Below, piece by piece: positions 45,165 to 52,986 of a DNA stretch of 58,522 nt. Made by a program: the position numbers and the translations under genes. Numbering within the stretch: position 1 is the stretch's first letter; each line of letters starts with the position of its first letter. The stretch is from positions 1 through 58,522 of the forward strand of contig CAMQYS010000009.1 of the NCBI GenBank assembly GCA_947039395.1, given 5' to 3'. The DNA is from an uncultured Deferribacteraceae bacterium. GTDB lineage: Bacteria > Chrysiogenota > Deferribacteres > Deferribacterales > Mucispirillaceae. Below the pieces are notes generated by a model. It was given only the letters and a program-made list of their open reading frames with translations, was not told the DNA's origin and searched no databases.

Positions 45165-46104
45165 TATTCAATCTTCCTCTTACGTTTTGTTTATAGAAAC
45201 CTCTAGCATTTGAGTATTCAGCAAGCTCATCTCCTAGAAAAAGAATCCTTTTTTTATTATCCTCATTTATATACTCTTTGATTAATGCCGTTCCACCACC
45301 TGAGAAGATAACTAAATCAGCTTTCTCTAAAACCTCATTTGCTTTAATGAAGAGTTCATTTACTATTTTATCTGTGTACTCTTTTATGAGTTCTGTACAG
45401 ATATCAGTAATATCTTCAGATAGTCCATACCCAACATATCTTTTTGTTTCTAAAATTTTTTTTGCTTTAAACTCATCAACACTATGTTTGTATTTCTTTC
45501 CAAGCTTATCCATCAACTTAACAACGATTTGACAGATACCTTTATTATCTAGCATGAACGATAATGTAGAATCAGCACTACCTTTAATGATTGACAAGAC
45601 ATCAATTGTGTTGTAACCGATATCTATTATTGCTGCATTATTGATAATATTCTTTCGCTGTGCATGGTCGTCATACATATAGTCGTAAGCTATACCTGCA
45701 CCTTGTGGCAAAACATTAACATTGAAACTATAATCTTTTCCATCTGCTCTAAAACGAGTAACATTGTTTTTGATTTCATCTTTATTGTCTTTATAAAAAC
45801 CTAACGGTAAGCCTAATGTAACATCATGGAAGTCTGCGAACCGTTTTGCATAAGCTATAATCAATGGAGTGTACTCTCTCAAAAAACCAGTCGTTCTAGT
45901 GGGTAGAGGATCGTGTAGTAACGCTTCTTCTCCTAACATATATTTTTTGCTTTTATATGAGATCACTATTTTCTTACTTGCGAACGATCCTAAATCTACG
46001 CCTTGTCCATAATCGATTGCGACAGCTGTAGGGAACTTAAAATATTTATCTCTACACCATACTTTTGTATCTCCAAACCCTATATCTATACCTGCTACTT
46101 TCAT
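45136..46104 (-). CDS. parM: ParM/StbA actin-like segregation ATPase
   Basis: 322 residues: phosphate 1 AGIDIGFGDTKVW, then TLGLPLGFYK, phosphate 2 AAIIDIGYNTIDVLSI and adenosine motif LVIFSGGGTALI, the actin-fold order of ParM/StbA. Length matches (about 320-330). It polymerises to push plasmid copies apart, which implies an extrachromosomal or replicating stage of this element. A GAGAGGG ribosome site precedes the ATG. Confidence 0.9.
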   Translation of the reverse strand: MKVAGIDIGFGDTKVWCRDKYFKFPTAVAIDYGQGVDLGSFASKKIVISYKSKKYMLGEEALLHDPLPTRTTGFLREYTPLIIAYAKRFADFHDVTLGLPLGFYKDNKDEIKNNVTRFRADGKDYSFNVNVLPQGAGIAYDYMYDDHAQRKNIINNAAIIDIGYNTIDVLSIIKGSADSTLSFMLDNKGICQIVVKLMDKLGKKYKHSVDEFKAKKILETKRYVGYGLSEDITDICTELIKEYTDKIVNELFIKANEVLEKADLVIFSGGGTALIKEYINEDNKKRILFLGDELAEYSNARGFYKQNVRGRLNNANINHKKG

Positions 46105-46164
46105 TACCCTCTCCTTATTTATATTTCTATTACTAATAGAGGCAAAGCTCCTCCTCTATCTCTA

Positions 46165-46443
46165 TTAGTTGATTAACTTAATAACCCTCTCTTGTTGATC
46201 TATATGAGTGTTTAAAATCGCTGTAACTTTAATCGCTTGTTGTTTCGATACTTCAATCTCATACAACATCTGTTTTTCATTATTGTTTACCGTCTGTTTC
46301 ATCTCTTTCAATTTCTTGAGATCTGAAATCGATTGAATTGTTGAAATGATCGCAGTAACAACTACATCAGGAAATACCCTACTCTGATCATCGATATTGT
46401 CATTTCGCTTGTTTTTGTTTTTGTTTTTATTATCAGAAAACAT
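46165..46443 (-). CDS. Small coiled-coil protein, unknown
   Basis: 92 residues: Lys/Asn-rich start (DNKNKNKNKRNDN), then heptad-like helices (ISDLKKLKEMKQTVNNNEKQM). It stands directly downstream of a conserved promoter motif copy (46474-46504), so it begins its own transcript inside the minus operon, ahead of parM. Confidence 0.6.
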   Translation of the reverse strand: MFSDNKNKNKNKRNDNIDDQSRVFPDVVVTAIISTIQSISDLKKLKEMKQTVNNNEKQMLYEIEVSKQQAIKVTAILNTHIDQQERVIKLIN

Positions 46444-46473
46444 TCTTTATCACCTCTTAAATAAAATATCTTA

Positions 46474-46504
46474 TACCTATATATATCAACGCCTTGTTCG
46501 AGAG
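46474..46504 (-). promoter_or_regulatory. Conserved operon promoter motif, copy 4 (variant)
   Basis: Read on the minus strand: TCTCTCGAACAAGGCG and then TTGATATATATAGGTA. It keeps the CGAACAAGGC and ATATAT parts of the 30-bp motif. The ATG at 46443 follows 31 bases on, behind AAGAGGTGAT. Confidence 0.65.
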
Positions 46505-46567
46505 ATGCGTATATAGATATAAGTTACTGGTAATATTAACTATTTTACTGATATGTATTTTTTTCAA

Positions 46568-46753
46568 TTAATGTGCAGTTTTATTATCAATCAAGCTACT
46601 ATCGTAGTAATAAAACGCTTTACCGTGATCACGACTAGTTCTATTTCCACACTCTCTGCAGATATATTCTGTTAAGATCACACCTGTTTCATAGTGATCA
46701 GCGTTGACTGTTATTTGAAAACTATCACACTCTTTACATCTCAATTTATTCAT
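46568..46753 (-). CDS. Small zinc-ribbon protein
   Basis: 61 residues from the ATG at 46753 (GAGG 9 bases upstream, inside the previous gene). Two CxxC pairs, LRCKECD and YICRECGNRT, form a zinc ribbon. It overlaps the ParB-like gene's 3' end by 8 bases. Probably a nucleic-acid or regulator accessory. Confidence 0.65.
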   Translation of the reverse strand: MNKLRCKECDSFQITVNADHYETGVILTEYICRECGNRTSRDHGKAFYYYDSSLIDNKTAH

Positions 46754-47639
46754 TATCACTAACCTCATCTTCAGCTACTATTTTTTGAAGAAAGGATTTC
46801 AGCTTATCTTTAATGTTCCAGCTATTAAACTCTTTCTGTAGTTTCAATATTTTAACTTCATCATTTTGCTCTGGGACAAGCAGGTAGAAGTTACCTTCGG
46901 TGTCGTAACGTATAAAGGAGTCTTGATAATGTAGAATTTTAAGAACTGATGCAAATTGATTATCTGATGTTTCTGATCCATCATTTCTATTTCCTATATC
47001 TATACCTAGATTACTAACACTCTCATCATCACAGCTATCTTGATGTTCGATATACGTGTTTTTATAACTCATATAGATTTGATAGATCGATACTTCACTG
47101 TTTCTAATCTTATCGATATCCTCTTGAGTAGCCCTATCAAGTACAACCAATATCTGTTTAGCCTTGCTCTCTGATAATGTAGTAAAACGTTCTCTAATAA
47201 AATCTGCTTTAGATCCTTCGCCGTAACTCTTTATATAAGGTTCTAAAACTTTAGGTATCAAATCGATTAAATTACTATCAGTAATATTTCTTCTATTAAA
47301 CTGTAATTTATATGCATGCTTTAATGCCTCACTCTCATTTTTGAATGAATGGTAGATTACAGGTATATCTTCTATACCTAAAATCTCTACAGCTTTTAAA
47401 CGAGTGTGTCCATCGATCAAGATACACTTCTCTTTCCATACAACAACTGGTTGCGACATATCGTAACCGTTAATACGAATATCATTAACGATACTATCTA
47501 AAACTAAGCTATCGATATTGAATAACGATACAAACTGATCGTTAAGCTTGATACGATCTGTCTTCATAGTAGTAATTGCGTACGTTTCATCAGATCTATT
47601 TTTACTACTCATTTCTGTAATATTTATAACTTCTCCCAT
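46746..47639 (-). CDS. ParB/Srx-fold nuclease-like or partition protein
   Basis: 297 residues from the ATG at 47639 (GGAGG 8 bases upstream). ParB N-terminal domain: IVNDIRINGYDMSQPVVVW, then ILIDGHTRLKAVEILG (the D/E-G-x-x-R box) and IPVIYHSFKNESEALKHAY. A helical domain with NRRNITDSNLIDLIP and SKAKQILVVLDRA follows. No ParA is present, so it is more likely a DNA-binding regulator or an Srx-fold nuclease than a classical segregation ParB. Confidence 0.75.
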   Translation of the reverse strand: MGEVINITEMSSKNRSDETYAITTMKTDRIKLNDQFVSLFNIDSLVLDSIVNDIRINGYDMSQPVVVWKEKCILIDGHTRLKAVEILGIEDIPVIYHSFKNESEALKHAYKLQFNRRNITDSNLIDLIPKVLEPYIKSYGEGSKADFIRERFTTLSESKAKQILVVLDRATQEDIDKIRNSEVSIYQIYMSYKNTYIEHQDSCDDESVSNLGIDIGNRNDGSETSDNQFASVLKILHYQDSFIRYDTEGNFYLLVPEQNDEVKILKLQKEFNSWNIKDKLKSFLQKIVAEDEVSDNE

Positions 47640-47667
47640 TATGGATACCTCCGATTTTGAATTAATA

Positions 47668-47943
47668 TTATTTCTCAATTTTAACTTTAATCACTCTGCG
47701 ACTTTCTTTATTGTCATGCTTAACTGTACCGTTTGAGTGTATATACAAAATCCCTTTCCTCTCATTTTTGATAAACCAAACAGTAATCATGCTTTGTTCA
47801 ACATTTAAAGCAATGTTTGAAATATAGGCGTGCAACATATCTGAATTGCCTTTCATATCATAAAAAAATATATCTATAAATTTCCCTAACACCTTTTGTA
47901 AATGCTCATTAATATCTAAAAGTTCTGTTATATCGTATGTCAT
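47668..47943 (-). CDS. Unknown 91-aa protein
   Basis: Mixed alpha/beta with a basic C-terminus (KESRRVIKVKIEK). Ribosome site GGAGG before the ATG. Second gene of the minus operon; no motif recognised. Confidence 0.6.
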   Translation of the reverse strand: MTYDITELLDINEHLQKVLGKFIDIFFYDMKGNSDMLHAYISNIALNVEQSMITVWFIKNERKGILYIHSNGTVKHDNKESRRVIKVKIEK

Positions 47944-47963
47944 GCTTGCCTCCGTAAATCTAT

Positions 47964-48824
47964 TTAATAAAACAATATTAAATGCTTATCATTGATTGCA
48001 TTGAACAGAATATCTTTAGCTAGGTCATCTTCGATATACTCTAATACTGTTAAAACCTTCTCACTGTATTTAACTACTGCATTTTTTATATCTACTTGAC
48101 CGATCTCTTCAGTTGCGAAATCTCCACCTTTGACTAGTAGCTTGTCGCAGTAATCGTTATTAATCATGCTTGATATAAAGTCTTTAACTGGATACTCACT
48201 CAACATCATTTTTTTAGAACCTGATATATTGATATCTACTTTCAAACCTGATAAGTAAGTTATAAAACCTAACTTCTCTCCCTCATTACTGTTTGCAAAT
48301 GTTTCCATCTCTTCATAAGTAGGAAATATAAGTCTTGTTGATATGCTTTTAAAATAACTCCACGATAGAACAGTTTCATCTATCTTCTCTTCAAAAAAAG
48401 GTATCAATCTAACTGGACTTACACTTGAGAACTCATTGAAGAAATGTTTGAACGTTGATGTTCCTGATCCTGTTCTTGCTGGCATACATGCAATAAAACT
48501 ATCTTTAGGTGAAAAGATTCCGTAAAACTGATCACATAATAAATCTTCATTGTTACGCATCAGTTTAATATCTCCATCTTCTTCATTGAAAAGAATCGGT
48601 ACAGTTTTTTTCTCTTTAGCTATAGTTATGAAAAAGTACGGTTTGTTATTGATTACCTTTTTCTCCAAAACCTTCCACATATAATTAACCGATGAATAGA
48701 ACATATCAAACTTCTTATCCATTGTTAAAGTCTTCTCTAGTTCGTTAGATATCGCTGAAATAAAATTCTTGTCATTCGTATCAATTCTAAAAAATGATAC
48801 ATTTACTGTTTTACTGTTTCCCAT
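47964..48824 (-). CDS. First gene of the minus-strand operon, unknown
   Basis: 286 residues, soluble, alpha/beta, without signal peptide or named motif. It starts behind ACGGAGAGTGAT and 31 bases after the perfect inverted copy of the 30-bp promoter motif. Like the first gene of the tra operon it is unknown, and its leading position suggests a regulatory or initiation role. Confidence 0.65.
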   Translation of the reverse strand: MGNSKTVNVSFFRIDTNDKNFISAISNELEKTLTMDKKFDMFYSSVNYMWKVLEKKVINNKPYFFITIAKEKKTVPILFNEEDGDIKLMRNNEDLLCDQFYGIFSPKDSFIACMPARTGSGTSTFKHFFNEFSSVSPVRLIPFFEEKIDETVLSWSYFKSISTRLIFPTYEEMETFANSNEGEKLGFITYLSGLKVDINISGSKKMMLSEYPVKDFISSMINNDYCDKLLVKGGDFATEEIGQVDIKNAVVKYSEKVLTVLEYIEDDLAKDILFNAINDKHLILFY

Positions 48825-48854
48825 AAAATCACTCTCCGTAATATTTTTTTCTGT

Positions 48855-48884
48855 ACCCTTATATATCAGAGCCTTGTTCGAGAA
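48855..48884 (-). promoter_or_regulatory. Conserved 30-bp operon promoter motif, copy 2
   Basis: Exact reverse complement of bases 1014-1043, so it reads toward the minus-strand operon. All 30 positions agree, including the spacer, which is far more conservation than a plain -35/-10 promoter needs. Confidence 0.8.
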
Positions 48885-48950
48885 TGATTTTTTGACATAA
48901 AAATCAATTTTAATGGTTATTGTTAATTATCAATAAGTTACGTTAATAAT

Positions 48951-49112
48951 TGCCAAAATTGGCAAATTGGCAAAATTGGCAAATTGATAAAATTAATAAT
49001 TTATTTTTAAAATAATTATAAAAATATTACTGTTATGTATTAATGAGTTAGTTTAATTTTTGCCAAAATTGGCAAATTGGCAAAATTGTCAAATTGACAA
49101 AATTGGTAAAAA
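48951..49112. repeat. Iteron-like repeats, two blocks
   Basis: Blocks at 48951-48994 and 49061-49112 share an identical 28-base core made of TTGGCAAA/AATTGGCAA units with a 17-bp period. The flanks to their left are also similar, so a segment of about 110 bp was duplicated. Arrays of this type act as centromeres (parC) for ParR or as replication iterons. They lie beside the operon with parM and parR. Confidence 0.75.
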
Positions 49113-49225
49113 GTTATATTTTTTATTTTTTGAAATTATTTTATAGTGAATTTTAATCGATATAAAAAACTGCTTGCAATCGATATATATCTATTATAGA
49201 TTAGTGTCATCAACTGCGTTTTCAT

Positions 49226-49361
49226 AACGTCACCTCTGCATAGTGCAGGGACAGATCAACCATTATGCTATATCGATATGTTTAGAACATAACTGTTATA
49301 GAGGATGTAATTGTTGGTGGCAAAAAAGTAGCGACATGAATAGTTCATTTCGATCCCCTAC
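49226..49361 (+). ncRNA. Two-copy structured RNA element, copy B
   Basis: Same architecture as 21471-21608: hairpin 1 CTCTGCA/TAG/TGCAGGG (49234-49250), outer stem 49257-49265 with 49308-49316, inner TATGT/ACATA hairpin (49277-49291), and ATGAA/TAG/TTCAT (49336-49348) with CGA/TCG extension inside GTAG/CTAC. Many helix positions differ from copy A in both partners. TTATGCTAT and TTATAGAGGATGTA are unchanged. The upstream TTGCAA (49174) may be its promoter. Confidence 0.65.
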
Positions 49362-49524
49362 TTATGTAATGGATATTGTTCACAATATTCAATTTAAATG
49401 ATGTTAATTTCAACATCAAATCAAACAAATATAATCAAACAAATTAAGAGATGTATATGATACTTTTCAAAGGTCTTATATTATCTAAAATCAATCAAAA
49501 TTTATTCAAAAAAATGATTCTTTT
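49362..49524. other. AT-rich spacer with small hairpins
   Basis: GATATTG/CAATATT (near 49372-49391) and GATGTT/AACATC (near 49403-49420) hairpins. No coding frame or terminator found. Confidence 0.4.
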
Positions 49525-49645
49525 TTGACAAAATCTAAAAAATATTTTAAATAGCAAAAATTACTGTATTATCAGTAATTTACAAAAAAAATGCAGATCT
49601 GCATTTGGAAATTAGAGAAAAAGCGAGTTTCGAGCTTTTTTATCA
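49525..49645 (+). ncRNA. Possible small RNA with promoter and terminator
   Basis: TTGACA (49525-49530), 17-bp spacer and TAAATA (49548-49553). The would-be transcript carries AATTACTG/CAGTAATT and AATGCAGATCTGCATT hairpins and ends in AAAAAGC/GCTTTTTT (about 49618-49641). Length about 80 bases. Confidence 0.45.
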
Positions 49646-49689
49646 AGGTTTTAAAAATAATTTAAATCCAAAAAAAAATGAAATTTTAA

Positions 49690-50640
49690 AAGAAGTTTAC
49701 TGTTGAAATCTTTGCCATTCACGGCGGATGGATAGAAGTTAAAACGAACACGTTTGAAAACGTGATTATATAGATTGTTTTTTAGCCTGAATTGTCTAGG
49801 CAAGAGAGCTGAACGTAATAGAATTAGTCAATTCTGTTACTATTAGGTGTGTGGGTGCTAACTGGTTTAATCGACCAATTGTAGCTCACACGGGTGTCGC
49901 ATGGTGCAATGAGAGTTGCTCGCCATGTGGCAACGGCGGCTGCGAGTAAAATCGCTTCTAGCCACTAAAAATCCTCTCCTTTTTTGCACTTAGCACTCCT
50001 ACAATTGTTTTAGCGATAGAACACTTGCACGCTAAGTGATTTTCATGTAAAATTATTTTGTAACTGGGCGACACGGAAATTATGAACGATATATCGTTTG
50101 TACGTTATATATGAAGTGGTGATATGGCTAGTAATAGCTAAGTAATCCACCTTGTGGGATAGTCGTAATACTATAACACTAAGCATGCCAGGGGAGTCTG
50201 ATAGTAGTAATATTATCAGATGAATAGCTCAACCTGTAAAGGAACTAACAGAACAACGTTAGTCTAAAGCGTCCTATCCGCCTTGAGAAATCAAGGTTCT
50301 AGGAGGATGCAAGCATGTAAGTAGATTGAGAGTGGCAAGGCCGAACTTGCGTTGAAGAATCAGTGTACCGAAATATCTTAATTTTAAGATAAAGTAAGGG
50401 GGAGCTTCTAGTTTCTGCCCCGATACCATTGGTATCACAAACTGATTTCGAGCAGACCAGACTCAATGTACGTCGTATATAACTAACGTGGAAAGATCCG
50501 AACGGATAGGCTTGACAACCTATTGCGAGGATTGATTAGCGGAGATTAGTAATCTTAATATAGAACAGATGCAAGGCAGTGTCTGTTTAAATTCTAGAGT
50601 TGGCTGATTACCAACTTTGTAGCAGAATAGATGAAAATTT
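49690..50640 (+). ncRNA. Large structured RNA candidate, about 950 bases
   Basis: No reading frame of note, but dense complementary stems: 49749-49764 (UGAA loop), 49815-49840 (11 bp), 49849-49853 with 49887-49891 plus GCTA/TAGC inside, 49900-49927, CACTTAGC 49987-49994 with GCTAAGTG 50031-50038, 50197-50220, 50269-50310 enclosing CCTTGA/GAAA/TCAAGG, AATCAGT 50358-50364 with ACTGATT 50441-50447, and 50598-50616. Many loops are GNRA- or UNAA-like and base composition is richer in G and C than the surroundings. It is the size class of GOLLD, ROOL or OLE RNAs; I cannot assign it to any. Confidence 0.6.
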
Positions 50641-50683
50641 CCACCTTCTCTTACTAGACATTTACATTTTTTTCAGTTCGTTT

Positions 50684-50720
50684 AAGGGATAGTTTAGCTT
50701 AATTGCTAGCTATCCCTTTT
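50684..50720 (+). terminator. Hairpin closing the large RNA region
   Basis: AAGGGATAG pairs with CTATCCCTT, with inner TAGC/GCTA and a short T-run. It may terminate the large RNA or act as an attenuator before the gene at 50790. Confidence 0.55.
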
Positions 50721-50789
50721 AATTAACTGATATCTATCCGCCCTGAAGGGCAAGGCAAATCAAAAGATTTCTCCCGAAAAGAGGTGTCT

Positions 50790-51434
50790 ATGAGAAAAGT
50801 TTATCTATGTGAATTATGGCAAGGACTAATTCAACAGATCGTATCCTTAGTTTCAAGAGGTTACGAAGAATATCAACTATTAAATCCAAAAGGTAATGTT
50901 ACTGAAGAACGTTTGCGTAGAATTGATAAGCGTATTATTAAGGTTTTTAATCTTAAAGGGCAAAATCGTAATACTCGTTATACTAACAAAAAACGTGGTA
51001 TAGCAAACTTTATTTATTTACGTTGGGACAAGATAGCGATCATATTAAAAACAAAAGGAGAAGTACCTGAAAGCTTAAAGAATGAAAAGTTTTCAAGTGC
51101 TGCAAAAGGTATTATTATCGAAGTAAGTGATATAATATCAATGAAAATAGGCTATGCAAAAGGCGAAGCAGGTAGATATACTTGTAGACTTGAAAAGCAT
51201 AGTTATAATGAAATTCTAGGAGATTTATTAATTTTACTAGAACATAAAAAAATAAATGAATTAAGGTATATGTTTTCGATATTGAATAATTTGCCTGCAT
51301 ATAAAGGCGTTATTGAACAGAAGTTTGAAATTCGTAAGACTATACTAAAGAATGCTAAAAAGCATAATATTAAATTAGATATGAAATATTTTTTCATATT
51401 GACTAGAAGAAAAATGTATAAAGTCTTTAAATAA
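50790..51434 (+). CDS. Basic protein adjacent to the large RNA
   Basis: 214 residues from the ATG at 50790 (AGAGG 6-7 bases upstream; GTG at 50784 is the longer alternative). Strongly basic: IDKRIIKVFNLKGQNRNTRY, TNKKRGIAN, a helical C-terminal half and a terminal RRKMYKVFK. It is not a reverse transcriptase, HNH or LAGLIDADG protein by eye. It follows the structured RNA on the same strand with only a hairpin between, so an RNA-binding partner or a product controlled by that RNA is the natural inference. Confidence 0.7.
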   Translation: MRKVYLCELWQGLIQQIVSLVSRGYEEYQLLNPKGNVTEERLRRIDKRIIKVFNLKGQNRNTRYTNKKRGIANFIYLRWDKIAIILKTKGEVPESLKNEKFSSAAKGIIIEVSDIISMKIGYAKGEAGRYTCRLEKHSYNEILGDLLILLEHKKINELRYMFSILNNLPAYKGVIEQKFEIRKTILKNAKKHNIKLDMKYFFILTRRKMYKVFK

Positions 51435-51506
51435 CGATATTAATCATATTGTTTTATTTAAGAATTTATTACTTTATAAGCCATTAATATGGTTTATGAA
51501 ATGAGT

Positions 51507-51555
51507 AAAAAGCCCCTACAGAACTATTAGATAGTTTTGCTTAGGGGCTTTTTTT
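51507..51555. terminator. Bidirectional terminator between convergent genes
   Basis: AAAAAGCCCCTA pairs with TTAGGGGCTTTTT, with an inner AACTAT/TAG/ATAGTT hairpin. It has A-rich and T-rich ends on both sides. Confidence 0.92.
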
Positions 51556-51586
51556 ATTGTCTATTTTTTAGAATACAAGTTAAATA

Positions 51587-52840
51587 TTAGAAATGATCAG
51601 TTGTTAACAAACCTGTATTGTTCGTAAAAACAGAAATAATTTCATCAGTTGTTATTTCTTCTTTAAGGAATTTTTCAAATAACTTTAGAAAAGTTTCGGC
51701 AGTAATGATTAATATCTTGTATTTATCAGCACATTCAACTACTTCGTCATTGACTTTATCTTTTTTTCTTTCTTCTATATCTTTACTTCTAAATGTATTA
51801 ATTATAAGTAAGGGATACACCGTTTCACTAACTCCATCATCATCTAGCTTATCTTTATATCTACTTGCAGAAAGGTTTACTTGAGATACGTTAGCCTCTC
51901 TAACATTAGAGTTAACGCCTTTAATTTCTCCTATAAAAGTAATGCCACTCTTCATTTGTATTGAAAAATCTTCTTTCTTTATATCTACAAAGTTTGATAA
52001 ATCATAATCTAACATTTTTTCTAGCATTTCAAATATCACTTTTACAAGGTTAGGACTTGTTTCAATTAATATACTTTTATAATTTAAGTTTTCATTGATT
52101 TTTTCTTGAATTATACCGTTCTCTTTATTACGCTCATCTATTATAGCCATGTTATCATTTATTTTTTTCTTCTGATCATCATCATCAAAAAAGCTGTATT
52201 CTTGTAACCACTCTGGACAAATCTCTTTAGTATCAATCAATTTAATTTCTTTTAAAAAATCATAAATACCGTTTGGAAGAAAGTTGATTGTCGTAATAAA
52301 GATTCTATCTGCAAATTGTATTGTTGTGGTTTTTTCACTACACTCCGAAGTAGTTTTTATCACCCCCTTATCAACATCTCTAAAGTGAAAATCTGAATTA
52401 TATTCATTACCATTTAACTTATTACGACATTTTTCAAATGATAGTACATGTTTCTCTATCGTCTTCGTAAGAAGGTCAGGCATTATAGTAGTCATTAATA
52501 TAGTCAGCATATCTTTTAATATTCGTCTATAAAGATAGTCCTTCTTATAAGTGTCATAACGATATTTCATAACAATATTTTGTGGAAATATAACAATGGT
52601 TTTCGAACTTTTTGTGCTACATAGTATTGTCCTTAATGATAGAAAATCCCCTCTCTTGTCTATACTACTAACATTATTAGCATGATTTCGCCATAAATAT
52701 TCGCTTTGTAAATCTATAATATTTATATTATAGTCATCAAAAGATCTCGGTTCATCTATTGTGTGACATTCTAAAACCAAATTACCACTCACATTAACTT
52801 CTCTTGCTGCACCTCTATCCGTAATTAATTGTATTTTCAT
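51587..52840 (-). CDS. Putative PD-(D/E)xK nuclease-like protein
   Basis: 417 residues. The N-terminal half is unknown (LECHTIDEPRSFDDYNINIIDLQSEYLW is notable). The C-terminal half reads NFVDIKKEDFSIQMKSGITFIGEIKGVNSN, a D...E-x-K pattern, then VYPLLIINTFRSKDIEERK and YKILIITAETFLKLFEKF, which fit the strand-helix pattern of restriction-like nuclease folds. It is a stand-alone gene between the large-RNA locus and the Toprim gene, probably a defence cargo. The family is unnamed, so function is inference. Confidence 0.5.
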   Translation of the reverse strand: MKIQLITDRGAAREVNVSGNLVLECHTIDEPRSFDDYNINIIDLQSEYLWRNHANNVSSIDKRGDFLSLRTILCSTKSSKTIVIFPQNIVMKYRYDTYKKDYLYRRILKDMLTILMTTIMPDLLTKTIEKHVLSFEKCRNKLNGNEYNSDFHFRDVDKGVIKTTSECSEKTTTIQFADRIFITTINFLPNGIYDFLKEIKLIDTKEICPEWLQEYSFFDDDDQKKKINDNMAIIDERNKENGIIQEKINENLNYKSILIETSPNLVKVIFEMLEKMLDYDLSNFVDIKKEDFSIQMKSGITFIGEIKGVNSNVREANVSQVNLSASRYKDKLDDDGVSETVYPLLIINTFRSKDIEERKKDKVNDEVVECADKYKILIITAETFLKLFEKFLKEEITTDEIISVFTNNTGLLTTDHF

Positions 52841-52926
52841 AACTTGCTCGCAATATATTTTAAGTATCTAATCTGTAATTTTAAATTAATATCTAATTTT
52901 GTCAACAACATTAAGTATTTATACCG

Positions 52927-52956
52927 ATCTCGAACAAGCCTCTGATATATAAGGGT
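52927..52956 (+). promoter_or_regulatory. Conserved 30-bp operon promoter motif, copy 3
   Basis: ATCTCGAACAAGCC followed by TCTGATATATAAGGGT; 28 of 30 bases agree with 1014-1043. The Toprim gene ATG follows at 52987 behind TTGGAGGT. Confidence 0.75.
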
Positions 52957-52986
52957 GTAGGAAAATATTATTGGAGGTATCTCATA

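Noticed and set aside
48951-49112. CRISPR or terminator interpretation of the TTGGCAAA repeats
   Set aside because: The units are 8-9 bases without spacers, which fits iterons or a centromere.
49690-50640. Group II intron with the downstream gene as its protein
   Set aside because: No domain V-type hairpin or reverse transcriptase motifs were found. The 214-aa protein is too short and lacks a Y-x-D-D box.
49690-50640. Group I intron, tmRNA or RNase P RNA
   Set aside because: I could not find the group I P/Q/R/S core, a tRNA-like end, or RNase P signature strings. A covariance search would be decisive.
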